DNA of 64,000 nucleotides from Myxococcales bacterium (GCA_029880325.1 JAOUOP010000010.1:104951-168950); one strand, 5' to 3'; shown: positions 43,802 through 53,096, numbered from the stretch's first letter. The notes: a model not told the origin generated them from the letters alone. Numbers and translations are program-made.

Positions 43802-44320
43802 ATGGCAGAGAAGCTGGAACGGATCTTCGAGTACCGCGTGCTGGTCTCGAAAAAAAGGGAGCTTTCGATTCCCTTGGTCGAGGCCGAGCAGTTGCGGCTC
43901 GAGCGGCTCGAGCGCCAGCTCTCCCACGGCGTTCCGGCTCTCGACGGCCGCGACGCCCACACCCTGCTTCCGATTCCTCAGCCCTGTGAGTTCATGTGGT
44001 CGGGCCACTTCGGCAGCGGCACGGTGCGCAACGCCACTGGAGACGGCTTCGCTATCGCCACGCCCGAGGCGCCGCCCCTGGGCAAGCCCCTGATCGTGAC
44101 CCTGCGCGACGCCCGCACCGGCATCGAGCTGAGCTTCCCGGGTCGCGTGGTGGCCCGGGTCGTGCGTGGAGGACCTTCCATGGGAGTGGCTCTCGAGGGG
44201 CTGCCCACCAAGAGCCGCATCGGTGCTAGCTCGAGCGGAGTCTACCGCACGGAGCTGAGTTCCGACTTCAACCTCAAGGGCCTCGACCGGGACACCGACG
44301 GCGATCGCCGCGCCGGTTGA
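43802..44320 (+). CDS. PilZ-like protein with N-terminal helix
   Basis: 172 residues. The first 45 residues form a charged, heptad-like helix (LVEAEQLRLERLERQLSHG). Then comes a PilZ-like beta barrel (about 58-150): EFMWSGHFGSGTVRNATGDGFAI to IELSFPGRVVARVVRGGPSMGVALEGL. The c-di-GMP motifs are degenerate: no RxxxR, and NATGDG in place of DxSxxG. It may thus be a PilZ-fold protein that no longer binds the nucleotide, perhaps an oligomerising partner. Divergent from rarA with about 180 bp between. Function unknown. Confidence 0.7.
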   Translation: MAEKLERIFEYRVLVSKKRELSIPLVEAEQLRLERLERQLSHGVPALDGRDAHTLLPIPQPCEFMWSGHFGSGTVRNATGDGFAIATPEAPPLGKPLIVTLRDARTGIELSFPGRVVARVVRGGPSMGVALEGLPTKSRIGASSSGVYRTELSSDFNLKGLDRDTDGDRRAG

Positions 44321-44461
44321 GCTGATTGGTCACGACGGGTCGGGCGCTGCACGGACGGGTCGGCGACGTGCGCGCCGGGTCCGGGCGAGTACCCGGTGCA
44401 GTGCACGGCGGACTCGGGTTGCTTCTTCGTGGAGGAGAGCTGCAGCGGACCCGCGCTCTGA
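44321..44461 (+). pseudogene. Tail fragment of a cysteine-rich secreted protein
   Basis: Directly after the PilZ stop and in the same frame, 46 codons read RCTDGSATCAPGPGEYPVQC and then ADSGCFFVEESCSGPAL to a TGA at 44459-44461. Five Cys in this spacing resemble the ends of Cys-rich secreted proteins. There is no start codon or homology upstream, so I take it as a relic. Chance translation cannot be excluded. Confidence 0.35.
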
Positions 44462-44503
44462 TGCTCGGGACGGCGGCTTTCCGAGGATTCGCGGCGCCGG
44501 TGC

Positions 44504-45127
44504 TCAGTGGCTTGCGGCGATCGTGAGCCAGCTCCCGATCGCCGCAAAGCGCGTCTCCTCCAGCCCATGGCCTCCGGGCGTCCTGAGGTGCTCGAGGTAC
44601 TGCCCTCGTCCCGTGGCTTCATAGCTGGGTCGTGCCTCCCCGATGATAGCGCTCGCATCCGCCGAGTAGGGGGCGTCTTCGGACGAAACGATCAGCAACC
44701 TGCGCGGGCAGATGCAGCGGACCAGATCGACCACGTCAAGGAGATTGGCGATGCCCGGCACCACGAGGGCCATCTCCAGGCCGGTGTCGTGTTCGAGCTT
44801 GTGGCGACAGCTGCAGGCGGCGCCGCTCGCACAGGCGAAGGTGATGCGCGCATCGAGCGCAGCGTGGAAGAGCGTCGTATTGCCGCCAAAGGAGTGTCCG
44901 AAGACTTCGATTCTCGAGGCATCAACGTCGGGCAAGGACTCGAGCAAGGAAACCGCGGCCGCGCAGTCCCCGAGGATCTTCGTCAACGGGTACTCGCCGA
45001 AAACCATGCGATGCATGGCGAGGTTGTAGTACTGCAGCCAGCCCTCTCGGGTGGCTCCCGGACGCTGAAGCGAAGGTGCGAGTCGATCGCCCGGCCAGCG
45101 CGGGCGCCCGCCCAGGTACAGGCGTTC
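44504..45127 (-). pseudogene. Alpha/beta hydrolase (dienelactone/acetyl-xylan-esterase-like), 5'-truncated
   Basis: The C-terminal part of a hydrolase is well conserved: YYNLAMHRMVFGEYPLTKIL, RIEVFGHSFGGNTTLFHAAL with the nucleophile Ser, VRCICPRRLLIVSSEDAPY with the acid region, and RTPGGHGLEETRFAAIGSWL with the His. The frame stays open to 45376, but upstream of about 45127 the translation is Cys/Arg/Pro-rich and unlike the family, and the first about 90 residues (first strands and oxyanion loop) are missing. A different gene's remnant lies on the opposite strand there. An intact short gene with a new N-terminus is the alternative. Confidence 0.6.
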
Positions 45128-45238
45128 GCACGACGACGCCAGCAGGCCCGCGAGCGTCGCGATTTCGAGGTGGCAGACCGCCTCAGGGAGGCGATCGAGG
45201 CGCTTGGTTGGCAGGTACGCGACGACGGCGCCGGCTGT
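45119..45238 (+). pseudogene. Fragment of a cysteinyl-tRNA synthetase C-terminal region
   Basis: About 40 codons read QAFARRRQQARERRDFEVAD then RLREAIEALGWQVRDDG. This matches the closing helical segment of CysS (ARxxARxxRDFAxADxIRDxLxxxGIxLxD). Nothing upstream resembles the rest of a synthetase. It abuts the truncation point of the hydrolase on the other strand, so the site looks like a rearrangement junction. Confidence 0.5.
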
Positions 45239-45494
45239 GGACTCTTTCCTGCGGGGGTAGGGAAGCCGGTGGCGGAGTAGTGGTTGCTGCGACCATGGGC
45301 CTTTCCGCGTGCCGAAAACGCCGCTATGGGTCGGTCGGTGAAATGGCGAACATGAACAGCAGGATGATGCCGACATGACATGGCGCTGCCACGCAGATCG
45401 CGCGCCCCAGCGCTATCGCGCGCCGCGGGTTGCCGGCTACATCGGTCCTGCCGTCAGCCTTGTGGGCGACGGTGCACGATCCCATACTGAACCC

Positions 45495-48400
45495 GTGAAG
45501 TTGACCGATGGTTCAGGTTCGCTCGCGCCGGCAGTGATCGAGCGTGCGGCGCCGCTGGGATCAGCGATCGCAGGATTGCTGGTCGCGGCCGCTTTTTTTG
45601 CCGCTTGCGCGAGTCCCTCCCCGGGTTTGCTGTCCGAGGATGCCGCGGCTGCCGACCCGGCGCGCAGCAGCAGTCCGGACGGTGCCGGCGGCACGCCGGC
45701 GGGCGCGGGTGGAATGGCCGCCGCCGCACCGGATGCGAGCCTCGACTCCGGTCCCACGTCGCAACCGGTAGCCGGCGGTGACTCGAGCGGCACCGGCGGT
45801 AGCGGAGGCACCACGGCGCCCGCCGTCGGTTGCGTGCCCAATCCCGATCCGGACAACGAGGTCTGTCGCGAGATCTGCCCCGAAGCCTGCAACGACCGCG
45901 ACGACGACTGCGATCTGCGCATCGACGAGGGTGAGGCCAGCGACGACTGCTCCCTCGACAACGCGACCAGCGCCTGCTCCCGCGGCGAGTGCCTGGTCGT
46001 GGCCTGTGATGCAGGCTTTCGCGACTGCGACTTCGATCCGAGCACCGGCTGCGAAAGCCCGGAAGACGACGTGGACAACTGCGGCGTTTGCGGCAATCGC
46101 TGCCAGTTCGTCAATGCCATCGCCGCCTGCGTGAGCGGCCAGTGCGAAGCCAGCGCCTGCGTGGCGCTGTACGACAATTGCGACGGCGCCAGCGATGACT
46201 GCGAGACCGCCGTCAACACGCTGAGCAACTGCGGCGCCTGCGGCTTGAGCTGCACCTCGGCGGATGTTCCCAATGCAACCCCGAGTTGTGAGCGCGGCTT
46301 CTGCGGCGTCGCCGCCTGCGTCGGTGACTTCGGCGACTGCAATCAGAGCGCCGGCGATGGCTGCGAGCAGTCGCTCAATACCACCGACCACTGCGGCGGC
46401 TGCAATGTGCTCTGCGATCTGCCGGGCTCCATCGACGACGACTGCAGCAGCGGCACCTGCGCCGCCGGCAGCTGCGAGATCGGCTACGAGGATTGCAACG
46501 GCGACCCAACCGACGGCTGCGAGTCGCTCGACTCATCGCAGCACTGCGGCGCCTGCGGCGCGACCTGCGACGTCACCCTCAGCAATGTGAGCGCTGCGAG
46601 CTGCAACGCCGGCGTCTGTCAAATCAGCTGCGCCGATGGCTTTGGCGATTGCGACGGCGACCCGAGCACCGGCTGCGAGGCCGCCCTCAACACCGTGGGC
46701 CGCTGCGGCAGCTGCGACGTGGCCTGCAGCTACGACAACGCCGTGGCTGCCTGCGACGCGGGCGTCTGCGTGCTGCAGCGCTGCAGCAGCGGCTTCGACA
46801 ACTGCGACGGTGACGACACCGACGGCTGCGAGACCTCTTTGAACGCCGACATCACCTGCGGCAGCTGCGGCAACGACTGCACCGCTAGCGGACTGCCGGT
46901 GTGCTCGGGAGGCTCCTGCAGCGCCGTGTCCTGCCCCGACCCCAACACCGCCGACTGCAACAAGGATGGCCTGCCTTGCGAGGTCGACCTGTTGACGGAT
47001 GCGAGCCATTGCGGCGCTTGCGGTGCGGCCTGTCAGTTCACGACCGCCACGCCCCACGCCTCTGGCCTCGTCTGCGCAGTCGGTCTCTGCCAGCCGGTCT
47101 GTGACGCCGGCTACGACGACTGCGATGGCGATCCGGAAAATGGCTGCGAGACTGCCCTCGACACGCTCAGCGATTGCGGCAGCTGCGGTGTGGCCTGTTC
47201 GATCGCCAACGCCAGCGCAACCTGCGCCACCGGCAGCTGCCGGGTTGCGACCTGCGCCGTGGATTTCGACGACTGCGACGGCGACGGCAAGAGCTGCGAA
47301 CAGTCTCTGGCCACGGCCGGCCACTGTGGTTCCTGCGGCAACGCCTGCATGCTCGACAACGCCGTGCCCAGCTGCGGCGGTAGCCCCGGCGCGCGCAGCT
47401 GCCAGGTCTCGAGCTGCCAGGAGGCCTACTTCGAAAACTGCGACGGCCAGAGCGGTAACGGCTGCGAGATCGACACCCGTAGCAGCACGGGCGACTGCGG
47501 CAGCTGCGGTTTCGACTGCTCGGCGCAGGCCCAGGTCGCCTCGGCCAGCTGCACGGCATCCAGCTGCCAGTTTACCTGCAGCACGGGCTACGCCGACTGC
47601 AACAGCCTCGACGACGACGGTTGCGAGACCGCGACCACCACGCTCAGCGACTGCGGCGACTGCGGCGTGGGCTGCTCGCGCAGCAACGGAAGCGCCAGCT
47701 GTGCCACTGGCAGCTGTGAGCTGACCGGCTGCGACACCGGCTTCGACGACTGCGACGCCAATCCCGACAACGGCTGCGAGCCGCTCAACACCGTGACGAA
47801 CTGCGGCGCCTGCGACGCGCCCTGCCTGCCGTTTCAGGCCACCGGGGACTGCTCCACCCAGAGTTGCGAGATCGGAAGCTGCAACGCTGACTGGGACGAC
47901 TGCGACATGGAACCGAGCACCGGCTGCGAGCACCAGATCAGCGTGCTCGGGCCATGCGTTCCGGACACCAATTGCCTGCGGGCGGCCCACGGCGGCCACG
48001 TCTACTTCTTCTGCCAAAACGCCCGCACCTGGGCCGACGCGCGCAGCCACTGCGCAGCCCAGCTTCTGGGCGAGCTGGTGCGCATCGACGACGCCGCCGA
48101 AAACGACTTCGTGCGCTCGAATCTCGTCGCTACGAGCTGGATCGGCGCCAGCGATAGCACCACCGAAGGTCAGTGGCGCTGGAATCAGGACGACGCGCAG
48201 TTCTGGATGGGCACCAGCAGCGGCGGTGCGGTCTCCGGCCTGTACAACAACTGGAATGCGGGTGAGCCCAACGACTCGGGCGGTGAAGATTGCGCCCAGA
48301 TGTACGGCGATGGCACCGGGGTCTGGAACGATCAGCCCTGCGGCGACAGCTTTGACTTTGTCTGCGAGGTGCAGCAGGACCAGTGTCCCGACGACCCGGA

Positions 48401-49814
48401 CAAGTACGCGCCCGGGCAGTGCGGCTGTGGCTTTCCGGACACCGATGGCGACGTTGATGGCACCGCCGACTGCGTCGATGGCTGCCCCGCCGACGGGGCC
48501 AAGACGGCTCCGGGCCAGTGCGGCTGTGGCGCTGCCGACACCGATGGCGATGTTGACGGCGTCGCCGACTGCGTCGACGGCTGTCCCGCCGACGCCTCGA
48601 AGACCGCGGCCGGTACCTGCGGTTGCGGCTCGCCCGACATCGACTCCGATTCCGACGGCGTGCTCGATTGCCTCGACGCCTGCCCCTTCAGCAGCGTGAG
48701 TTCGTCGCCGCCCTGTGGCTTCGATTATCTGCCGAGCAACTTCGACGCCACCTCCATGGACTTCAGCACCGCCCCCGACAGTCTGCAGGACTGTGCAGCC
48801 TCCATCGTGATCGACACCGGCGATCCCGTCACCTTCACCAACTACTGCGGACTCGCGCCGACGCCCGTAATCGTCGGCCAGATCGCCGGGCCCGACGCCG
48901 TGGTGTTGCCGCTGTCGAGCCTGACCATCGCCGCGGGTACCACGCTGCGGGTGGTCGGTTCGCGCCCGCTGATCTTCGCGGTCAACGGCAACGTCAACAT
49001 CGACGGGACTCTCAGCGCACGCGCCATCGGCCCCCAGCCGGGCGCCGGCGGCAATATTTCATGTAGCGCCGGAATTGGCGGCGGCGACGCCGACGACCTC
49101 GACAGCGGCGATGGTGGCGGTGGCGGCGGTGGCGGCGGCTTTGCCGTGGGCGGCGGTGGCGGCGGAAACGGCAATCGCGGCGCCAGCGGTCGAGTCGGCG
49201 GCGGCGTCGAAGGCAACCCCGAGTTGATTCCGCTGCGCGGCGGCTGTCCCGGCGGTCGCGGCGGTTACGGCGGTCGTGGAACCAACGGTGGTCGCCTCGG
49301 CGGCGGTGGCGGTGGCGCGGTGCAGATCAGCGCGGCCGGAGAGATCCTGGTCCGCGCCACCGGTGCGGTGACCGCCGGCGGCGGCGGCGCGCAGCCTGGG
49401 GCCGATGATGAGGACGGCGGCGGCGGTGGTGGCAGCGGCGGCGCCATCCTGTTGGAAGCCGGCACGGTGACTACGGAGTCCGGCGCCTGGCTTACCGCGG
49501 GCGGTGGCGGCGGCGCCGCGGGCAACGAGACCAGTTCGCCCAACGGCAATCCGGGCACCGACGGATTGGTCAGGAACACCGCACGCGCGCCCGGGGGTAC
49601 CAGCCCGGGCTATGGCGGCGACGGCGGTCAGGGTGGCGCCCAGGCCGGCGCTGCCACCAATGGCGGCGCCGGCGACTGCAACCTGCTGTGCTTGAGCGCC
49701 GGTGCCGGCGGCGGTGGAGGCGGCGGCGGCATCGGCCGCATCCGCATCAACGCCGCCTACACCTGTACGCTCGCGGCGAGCACGAGCCCCGGCATCAGCA
49801 CCAGCTGTCCGTAG
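45495..49814 (+). CDS. Giant Cys-repeat / C-type lectin / TSP3-like / Gly-rich lipoprotein
   Basis: 1439 residues from GTG 45495. Lipobox FFAAC at about residue 38. A Gly/Ala/Ser linker is followed by twelve full and one partial unit of about 50 residues, each like FDDCDGDPxxGCExxLxT then CGxCG plus CxxGxC (about 125-825), as in MopE-related myxobacterial proteins. A C-type lectin domain follows (about 826-958) with the Ca-binding EPN (924-926) and WND motifs, then three TSP3-like units (DTDGDVDGTADCVDGCPAD), a beta region, and a very Gly-rich end (about 1190-1430). Probably an extracellular adhesin binding mannose-type sugars; that is inference. CATACT lies six bases before the GTG. Confidence 0.88.
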   Translation: MKLTDGSGSLAPAVIERAAPLGSAIAGLLVAAAFFAACASPSPGLLSEDAAAADPARSSSPDGAGGTPAGAGGMAAAAPDASLDSGPTSQPVAGGDSSGTGGSGGTTAPAVGCVPNPDPDNEVCREICPEACNDRDDDCDLRIDEGEASDDCSLDNATSACSRGECLVVACDAGFRDCDFDPSTGCESPEDDVDNCGVCGNRCQFVNAIAACVSGQCEASACVALYDNCDGASDDCETAVNTLSNCGACGLSCTSADVPNATPSCERGFCGVAACVGDFGDCNQSAGDGCEQSLNTTDHCGGCNVLCDLPGSIDDDCSSGTCAAGSCEIGYEDCNGDPTDGCESLDSSQHCGACGATCDVTLSNVSAASCNAGVCQISCADGFGDCDGDPSTGCEAALNTVGRCGSCDVACSYDNAVAACDAGVCVLQRCSSGFDNCDGDDTDGCETSLNADITCGSCGNDCTASGLPVCSGGSCSAVSCPDPNTADCNKDGLPCEVDLLTDASHCGACGAACQFTTATPHASGLVCAVGLCQPVCDAGYDDCDGDPENGCETALDTLSDCGSCGVACSIANASATCATGSCRVATCAVDFDDCDGDGKSCEQSLATAGHCGSCGNACMLDNAVPSCGGSPGARSCQVSSCQEAYFENCDGQSGNGCEIDTRSSTGDCGSCGFDCSAQAQVASASCTASSCQFTCSTGYADCNSLDDDGCETATTTLSDCGDCGVGCSRSNGSASCATGSCELTGCDTGFDDCDANPDNGCEPLNTVTNCGACDAPCLPFQATGDCSTQSCEIGSCNADWDDCDMEPSTGCEHQISVLGPCVPDTNCLRAAHGGHVYFFCQNARTWADARSHCAAQLLGELVRIDDAAENDFVRSNLVATSWIGASDSTTEGQWRWNQDDAQFWMGTSSGGAVSGLYNNWNAGEPNDSGGEDCAQMYGDGTGVWNDQPCGDSFDFVCEVQQDQCPDDPDKYAPGQCGCGFPDTDGDVDGTADCVDGCPADGAKTAPGQCGCGAADTDGDVDGVADCVDGCPADASKTAAGTCGCGSPDIDSDSDGVLDCLDACPFSSVSSSPPCGFDYLPSNFDATSMDFSTAPDSLQDCAASIVIDTGDPVTFTNYCGLAPTPVIVGQIAGPDAVVLPLSSLTIAAGTTLRVVGSRPLIFAVNGNVNIDGTLSARAIGPQPGAGGNISCSAGIGGGDADDLDSGDGGGGGGGGGFAVGGGGGGNGNRGASGRVGGGVEGNPELIPLRGGCPGGRGGYGGRGTNGGRLGGGGGGAVQISAAGEILVRATGAVTAGGGGAQPGADDEDGGGGGGSGGAILLEAGTVTTESGAWLTAGGGGGAAGNETSSPNGNPGTDGLVRNTARAPGGTSPGYGGDGGQGGAQAGAATNGGAGDCNLLCLSAGAGGGGGGGGIGRIRINAAYTCTLAASTSPGISTSCP

Positions 49815-49824
49815 CCCGGCGCGT

Positions 49825-50952
49825 TCAGCGCAGGATGCGCAGCCGCCGCGGCGCATTGCCGTCTGGCGCCACCTTGCCGCCGCCGCGTTCGAAGCTTTCG
49901 CGCGCGATCTGATCGACCAGGGCGTCGGCGATGGCAATGAAAGCCTGGGCCACTTCATGGTTGGGCGCCGCCTGCACGATCGGTACGCCCTCGTCGCCCT
50001 GTTCGCGCACGCCCGCGTCGAGCGGCACCTGTCCGAGCAAAGGTGCGCCTGCGAACTCGGCGACCTTTTGGCCGCCGCCGCTGCCGAAGATCTCGTGGCG
50101 CGCGCCGACCGAGTCCAGGAAGTAGCTCATGTTTTCGACGATGCCCAGCAGCGGAACATTGAGCTTCTTGCACATCGAGACCGCCTTGTAGACGTCCTGC
50201 AGTGCCACCTCCTGGGGCGTGGTGACCATCACGGCGCCGGTGGATTTCAGGCGCTGGGCCAGCGACAGTGCCACATCGCCGGTGCCCGGCGGCAGATCCA
50301 AAACCAGGTAGTCGAGCTCGTCCCAGGCCACATCGCCCAGGAATTGCATTAGCGCGCTCTGCAGCATGGGGCCGCGCCAGATGACGGCGTCGCGATCGCT
50401 TTCGAGCATGAAGCCAATGCTCATCAGTTTCACACCGAAGCGCTGCAGTGGCTCGATGCGCTTGCCGTCCTTGCTGTGCGGGCTTTCGGAGACACCGAAC
50501 ATGGTCGGTATCGAGGGGCCGTAGATGTCGGCGTCGAGCAGGCCGACGCGCGCGCCCATGCGCTGCAGCGCCAGCGCCAGGTTGACCGCCGTGGTGCTCT
50601 TGCCGACGCCGCCCTTGCCGCTCATCACCAGGATCACGTTGCGCACGTCGGGGACCGGGTCGTCGCCACCGGCGGCCCGTCGTGGCACCACGACCCTCCA
50701 CTCGATACGAACGTCGACCGGCGCATCGCCCAGGGCCGCCTGCACGCGCTCGCGCACCTGGGCCTGTAGCCGCTCGGAGCCGCCATGCAGCGTCGCCTCG
50801 AGCAGCAGCTTGCGCCCCTCGAGGCCTTTGAGCCTGAGCGCCCCGAGCTGCATCATCGGCGCCTCGAAGGTCGGGTGTTTGACGCCGGCCAGCAGCGCTT
50901 CGATCGCTTCTTTGGTGGTCTCGCCCATCGACTTGCGGTCCGACCTTGCCAT
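49825..50952 (-). CDS. mrp: Mrp/ApbC-type P-loop ATPase lacking the CxxC motif
   Basis: 375 residues. Mrp/NBP35 ATPases carry and insert Fe-S clusters. An N-terminal DUF59/MIP18-like domain (about 12-90) is followed by the deviant P-loop MSGKGGVGKSTTAVNLA (112-120), DADIYGPS (Walker A', switch), and DYLVLDLPPGTGD. At the place where family members read SYFxCPxCGxxHxIFG this protein has SYFLDSVGARHEIFGSGGG, so both cluster-bridging cysteines are gone. It should still bind ATP and dimerise. Start chosen at ATG 50952; ATG 50928 is also possible. It runs divergently from the membrane glycosyltransferase-like gene. Confidence 0.9.
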   Translation of the reverse strand: MARSDRKSMGETTKEAIEALLAGVKHPTFEAPMMQLGALRLKGLEGRKLLLEATLHGGSERLQAQVRERVQAALGDAPVDVRIEWRVVVPRRAAGGDDPVPDVRNVILVMSGKGGVGKSTTAVNLALALQRMGARVGLLDADIYGPSIPTMFGVSESPHSKDGKRIEPLQRFGVKLMSIGFMLESDRDAVIWRGPMLQSALMQFLGDVAWDELDYLVLDLPPGTGDVALSLAQRLKSTGAVMVTTPQEVALQDVYKAVSMCKKLNVPLLGIVENMSYFLDSVGARHEIFGSGGGQKVAEFAGAPLLGQVPLDAGVREQGDEGVPIVQAAPNHEVAQAFIAIADALVDQIARESFERGGGKVAPDGNAPRRLRILR

Positions 50953-50999
50953 GTAGGTCCCGAGCCCGATGTCGTCAAGCGCAGGCCGCGACCTGCTGG

Positions 51000-51012
51000 T
51001 ATGCTCCGGCCC
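51000..51012 (+). promoter_or_regulatory. Candidate leaderless -10 box of the 51013 gene
   Basis: TATGCT (51000-51005) with seven bases CCGGCCC precedes ATG 51013. It is nearly identical to the box and spacer before the lipoprotein at 10005 (TATGCT, CCCGCCC). Confidence 0.6.
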
Positions 51013-52308
51013 ATGCCGGGTGCCGACCTGCGGCAGCGCGCCGCCATGCCGCTGTCGATCTTCGCCCTGTGCGCGGCCCTCTACGCCGCCACCCTCGGCT
51101 CGCGCATCGACGGCGTCTCTAGCGATGCGCACTTCCTCTACCTGGCCGAGAGCTTTCTGCATGGCCAGCTGCACCTGGTCGCCGACGCGCCGCCGCACCA
51201 GAACGACTGGGCCCGCTACGACGGCCGCTGGTACGTTTCGTTTCCGCCTTTTCCGGCGCTACTGGTGACGCCGCTGGTGGCGCTTTTTGGCGTGGCCGCC
51301 TGGGATCGGCTCTTTTGGGCGGTATTCGCTGGCCTTGGTCCCGCGCTGCTCTTCGTGCTGCTGCGCCACCTGCGCGAGTCGGGCCACAGTCCGCGCAGCC
51401 AGCGCGAGGATCTGCTGCTGACCGCGCTCTTCGCCTTCGGTAGCGTCTATTACTACACAGCTGTACAGGGCACGGTTTGGCACGCGGCCCACGTCGTCGC
51501 CTGCCCGCTGATCGCCCTGTATCTGCTGTGGGCCGTGGACGCCCGGCGCCCGCTGCTGGCCGGTCTGGCGCTGGGCCTGGCCTTCATGACCCGGCCCACC
51601 ACCTTGCTGCTGGGCCTGGTGTTCGCGTTCGAGGCCCTGCGCAAGAGCGCCCGTGCCTCCGACGTGGCCCCCGGTCCGGGTCCGCGGGTACTCGCCCAGC
51701 TCGACTTGCGGGGCCTGCTGTCGCGCGTCGCCCTCTTCGCGCTGCCGCTGCTGTTCATCGGTGCTGTCGCCATGGTGCTCAACTACGCGCGCTTCGATAA
51801 CCCCTTCGAGTTCGGGCACAGCCACCTCAAGATCCGCTGGCGCGCGCGCATCGATACCTGGGGGCTATTCAACTACCACTACCTCAGCCGCAACCTGGCG
51901 GTGATGCTGGCCTCGCTGCCGTGGCTGAAGGCCGGGGCGCCCTACGTGGAGATCGGTCGCCACGGCATCGCCCTGTGGTGCACCACGCCCCAGCTGCTGT
52001 GGCTGCTGTGGCCCCAGCGCAGCTCACCGCTGCTGCGCGCGCTGGCGGTTGGCGCCGGCGCGGTGGCCCTGCTCGACCTCTGTTACCAGAACAGCGGTTG
52101 GATCCAGTTTGGCTATCGCTTCAGCCTCGACTACGCCGTCGTGCTCTTCGCCATGCTCGCCCTCGGCCGGGTGCGCTTCGGCAAGCTCTTCCACGCGCTT
52201 TTGCCGCTGGCCCTGGCGGTCAACCTCTTCGGCGCCATCACCTTCGATCGGGTGCAGCGCTTCTACGACAACGACGCGACCCAGAAGGTTCTCTTCCAGC
52301 CGGACTGA
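51013..52308 (+). CDS. Polytopic membrane protein, GT-C (glycosyltransferase 39/87-like)
   Basis: 431 residues with about ten hydrophobic helices. After the first helix a conserved-looking extracytoplasmic loop reads DGVSSDAHFLYLAESFLHGQ, with acidic residues placed as the catalytic Asp of GT-C enzymes that use polyprenyl-phosphate sugars (PMT/ArnT-like), and a second loop, YDGRWYVSFPPFPALL, matches the GKWY/PPG-like segment of such proteins. Substrate unknown. The start ATG 51013 is set by the TATGCT box; an ATG at 51001 lies inside it. Confidence 0.75.
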   Translation: MPGADLRQRAAMPLSIFALCAALYAATLGSRIDGVSSDAHFLYLAESFLHGQLHLVADAPPHQNDWARYDGRWYVSFPPFPALLVTPLVALFGVAAWDRLFWAVFAGLGPALLFVLLRHLRESGHSPRSQREDLLLTALFAFGSVYYYTAVQGTVWHAAHVVACPLIALYLLWAVDARRPLLAGLALGLAFMTRPTTLLLGLVFAFEALRKSARASDVAPGPGPRVLAQLDLRGLLSRVALFALPLLFIGAVAMVLNYARFDNPFEFGHSHLKIRWRARIDTWGLFNYHYLSRNLAVMLASLPWLKAGAPYVEIGRHGIALWCTTPQLLWLLWPQRSSPLLRALAVGAGAVALLDLCYQNSGWIQFGYRFSLDYAVVLFAMLALGRVRFGKLFHALLPLALAVNLFGAITFDRVQRFYDNDATQKVLFQPD

Positions 52309-52336
52309 AGCCGTTCGGTGCCTGCTGCGCGCAAGC

Positions 52337-52981
52337 TCAGCGCTGGGCCACGGGGGCGCGCTCGGCGCTGCGGTAGCTGTAGTAGTGCGTCAGCACCCGG
52401 CGCACGTAGCGCCGGGTCTCGGTGTAGGGCGGCACGCCCGAGTACTTGTCGACGGCGCCCGGGCCGGCGTTGTAAGCGGCGACGGTGAGCACCAGGTCGC
52501 CGCCGTAGCGGTTGGCCAGCACGCGCAGGTAGCGGGCGCCGCCTAGAACGTTCTGGCGCGGATCGAGCGGGTCGACCACGCCCATCGCCTGCGCCGTGCG
52601 CGGCATCAGCTGCATCAGGCCCATGGCGCCCTTGGCCGAGATGGCGTCGACGTAGAAGTTGCTCTCGACCCGCATCACGGCGCGCAAGAACGCTTCTGGC
52701 AGCTGGTAGACCCGCGCCGCTTCGCTCAGGTGGGCGTCGTAGCGCGTAAGGCGCGCCGGATCCGGCGCCCCCTTGCGGGCGCGACCCTTGCGAGCGCCGC
52801 CCTCGCCCCGGTAGATGCGCTGCCAACCGTGCCGTGTTGGCTGTACATTTGTGTAGTGCTCGACGCCTTTTTCGTCAACGTAGCGGTACATGTCGGCGCT
52901 CGCCACGCCCGGCAGCAGCAACAGCACGGCCGCTGCCCACCCGGCCATTTGGCGCGCCTGCCTCGTCGTGCACCTGCCCAT
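52337..52981 (-). CDS. Lytic transglycosylase with DUF4124 segment
   Basis: 214 residues from ATG 52981. Signal peptide (MAGWAAAVLLLLPGVASA), then a short DUF4124-type beta unit (MYRYVDEKGVEHYTN), then an SLT domain: RVESNFYVDAISAKGAMGLM with the catalytic Glu and GxMGLMQLMP, and VAAYNAGPGAVDKYSGVPPY. It cleaves glycan strands to 1,6-anhydro products in the periplasm. The TAGTAT box at 52994-52989 decides for ATG 52981 over the in-frame ATG at 52990, which overlaps the box. Confidence 0.9.
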   Translation of the reverse strand: MGRCTTRQARQMAGWAAAVLLLLPGVASADMYRYVDEKGVEHYTNVQPTRHGWQRIYRGEGGARKGRARKGAPDPARLTRYDAHLSEAARVYQLPEAFLRAVMRVESNFYVDAISAKGAMGLMQLMPRTAQAMGVVDPLDPRQNVLGGARYLRVLANRYGGDLVLTVAAYNAGPGAVDKYSGVPPYTETRRYVRRVLTHYYSYRSAERAPVAQR

Positions 52982-52994
52982 CTGGAACATACTA
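52982..52994 (-). promoter_or_regulatory. Candidate leaderless -10 box of the lytic transglycosylase gene
   Basis: On the minus strand TAGTAT (52994-52989) and seven bases GTTCCAG lead to ATG 52981. Confidence 0.55.
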
Positions 52995-53082
52995 GCTGCC
53001 CGCGCCCGAGCGCGCCAAAAGCCAACCCGGCGCGCCCCTCGATTTATTCCCGCTCGAGCATTTGCGCCTGCCCGACTCGCTG

Positions 53083-53096
53083 TAGGATGAAGTGCC
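53083..53096 (+). promoter_or_regulatory. Candidate near-leaderless -10 box of nadB
   Basis: TAGGAT (53083-53088) with eight bases GAAGTGCC precedes ATG 53097. Confidence 0.5.

Noticed and set aside
45119..45280. An intact plus-strand gene over 44507-45280
   Set aside because: Only the last 40 or so codons resemble a protein (CysS end); the rest is antisense of the hydrolase.
46533..48050. 505-residue minus-strand frame opposite the giant lipoprotein
   Set aside because: Val/Ala-rich mirror of the Cys repeats with no independent features.
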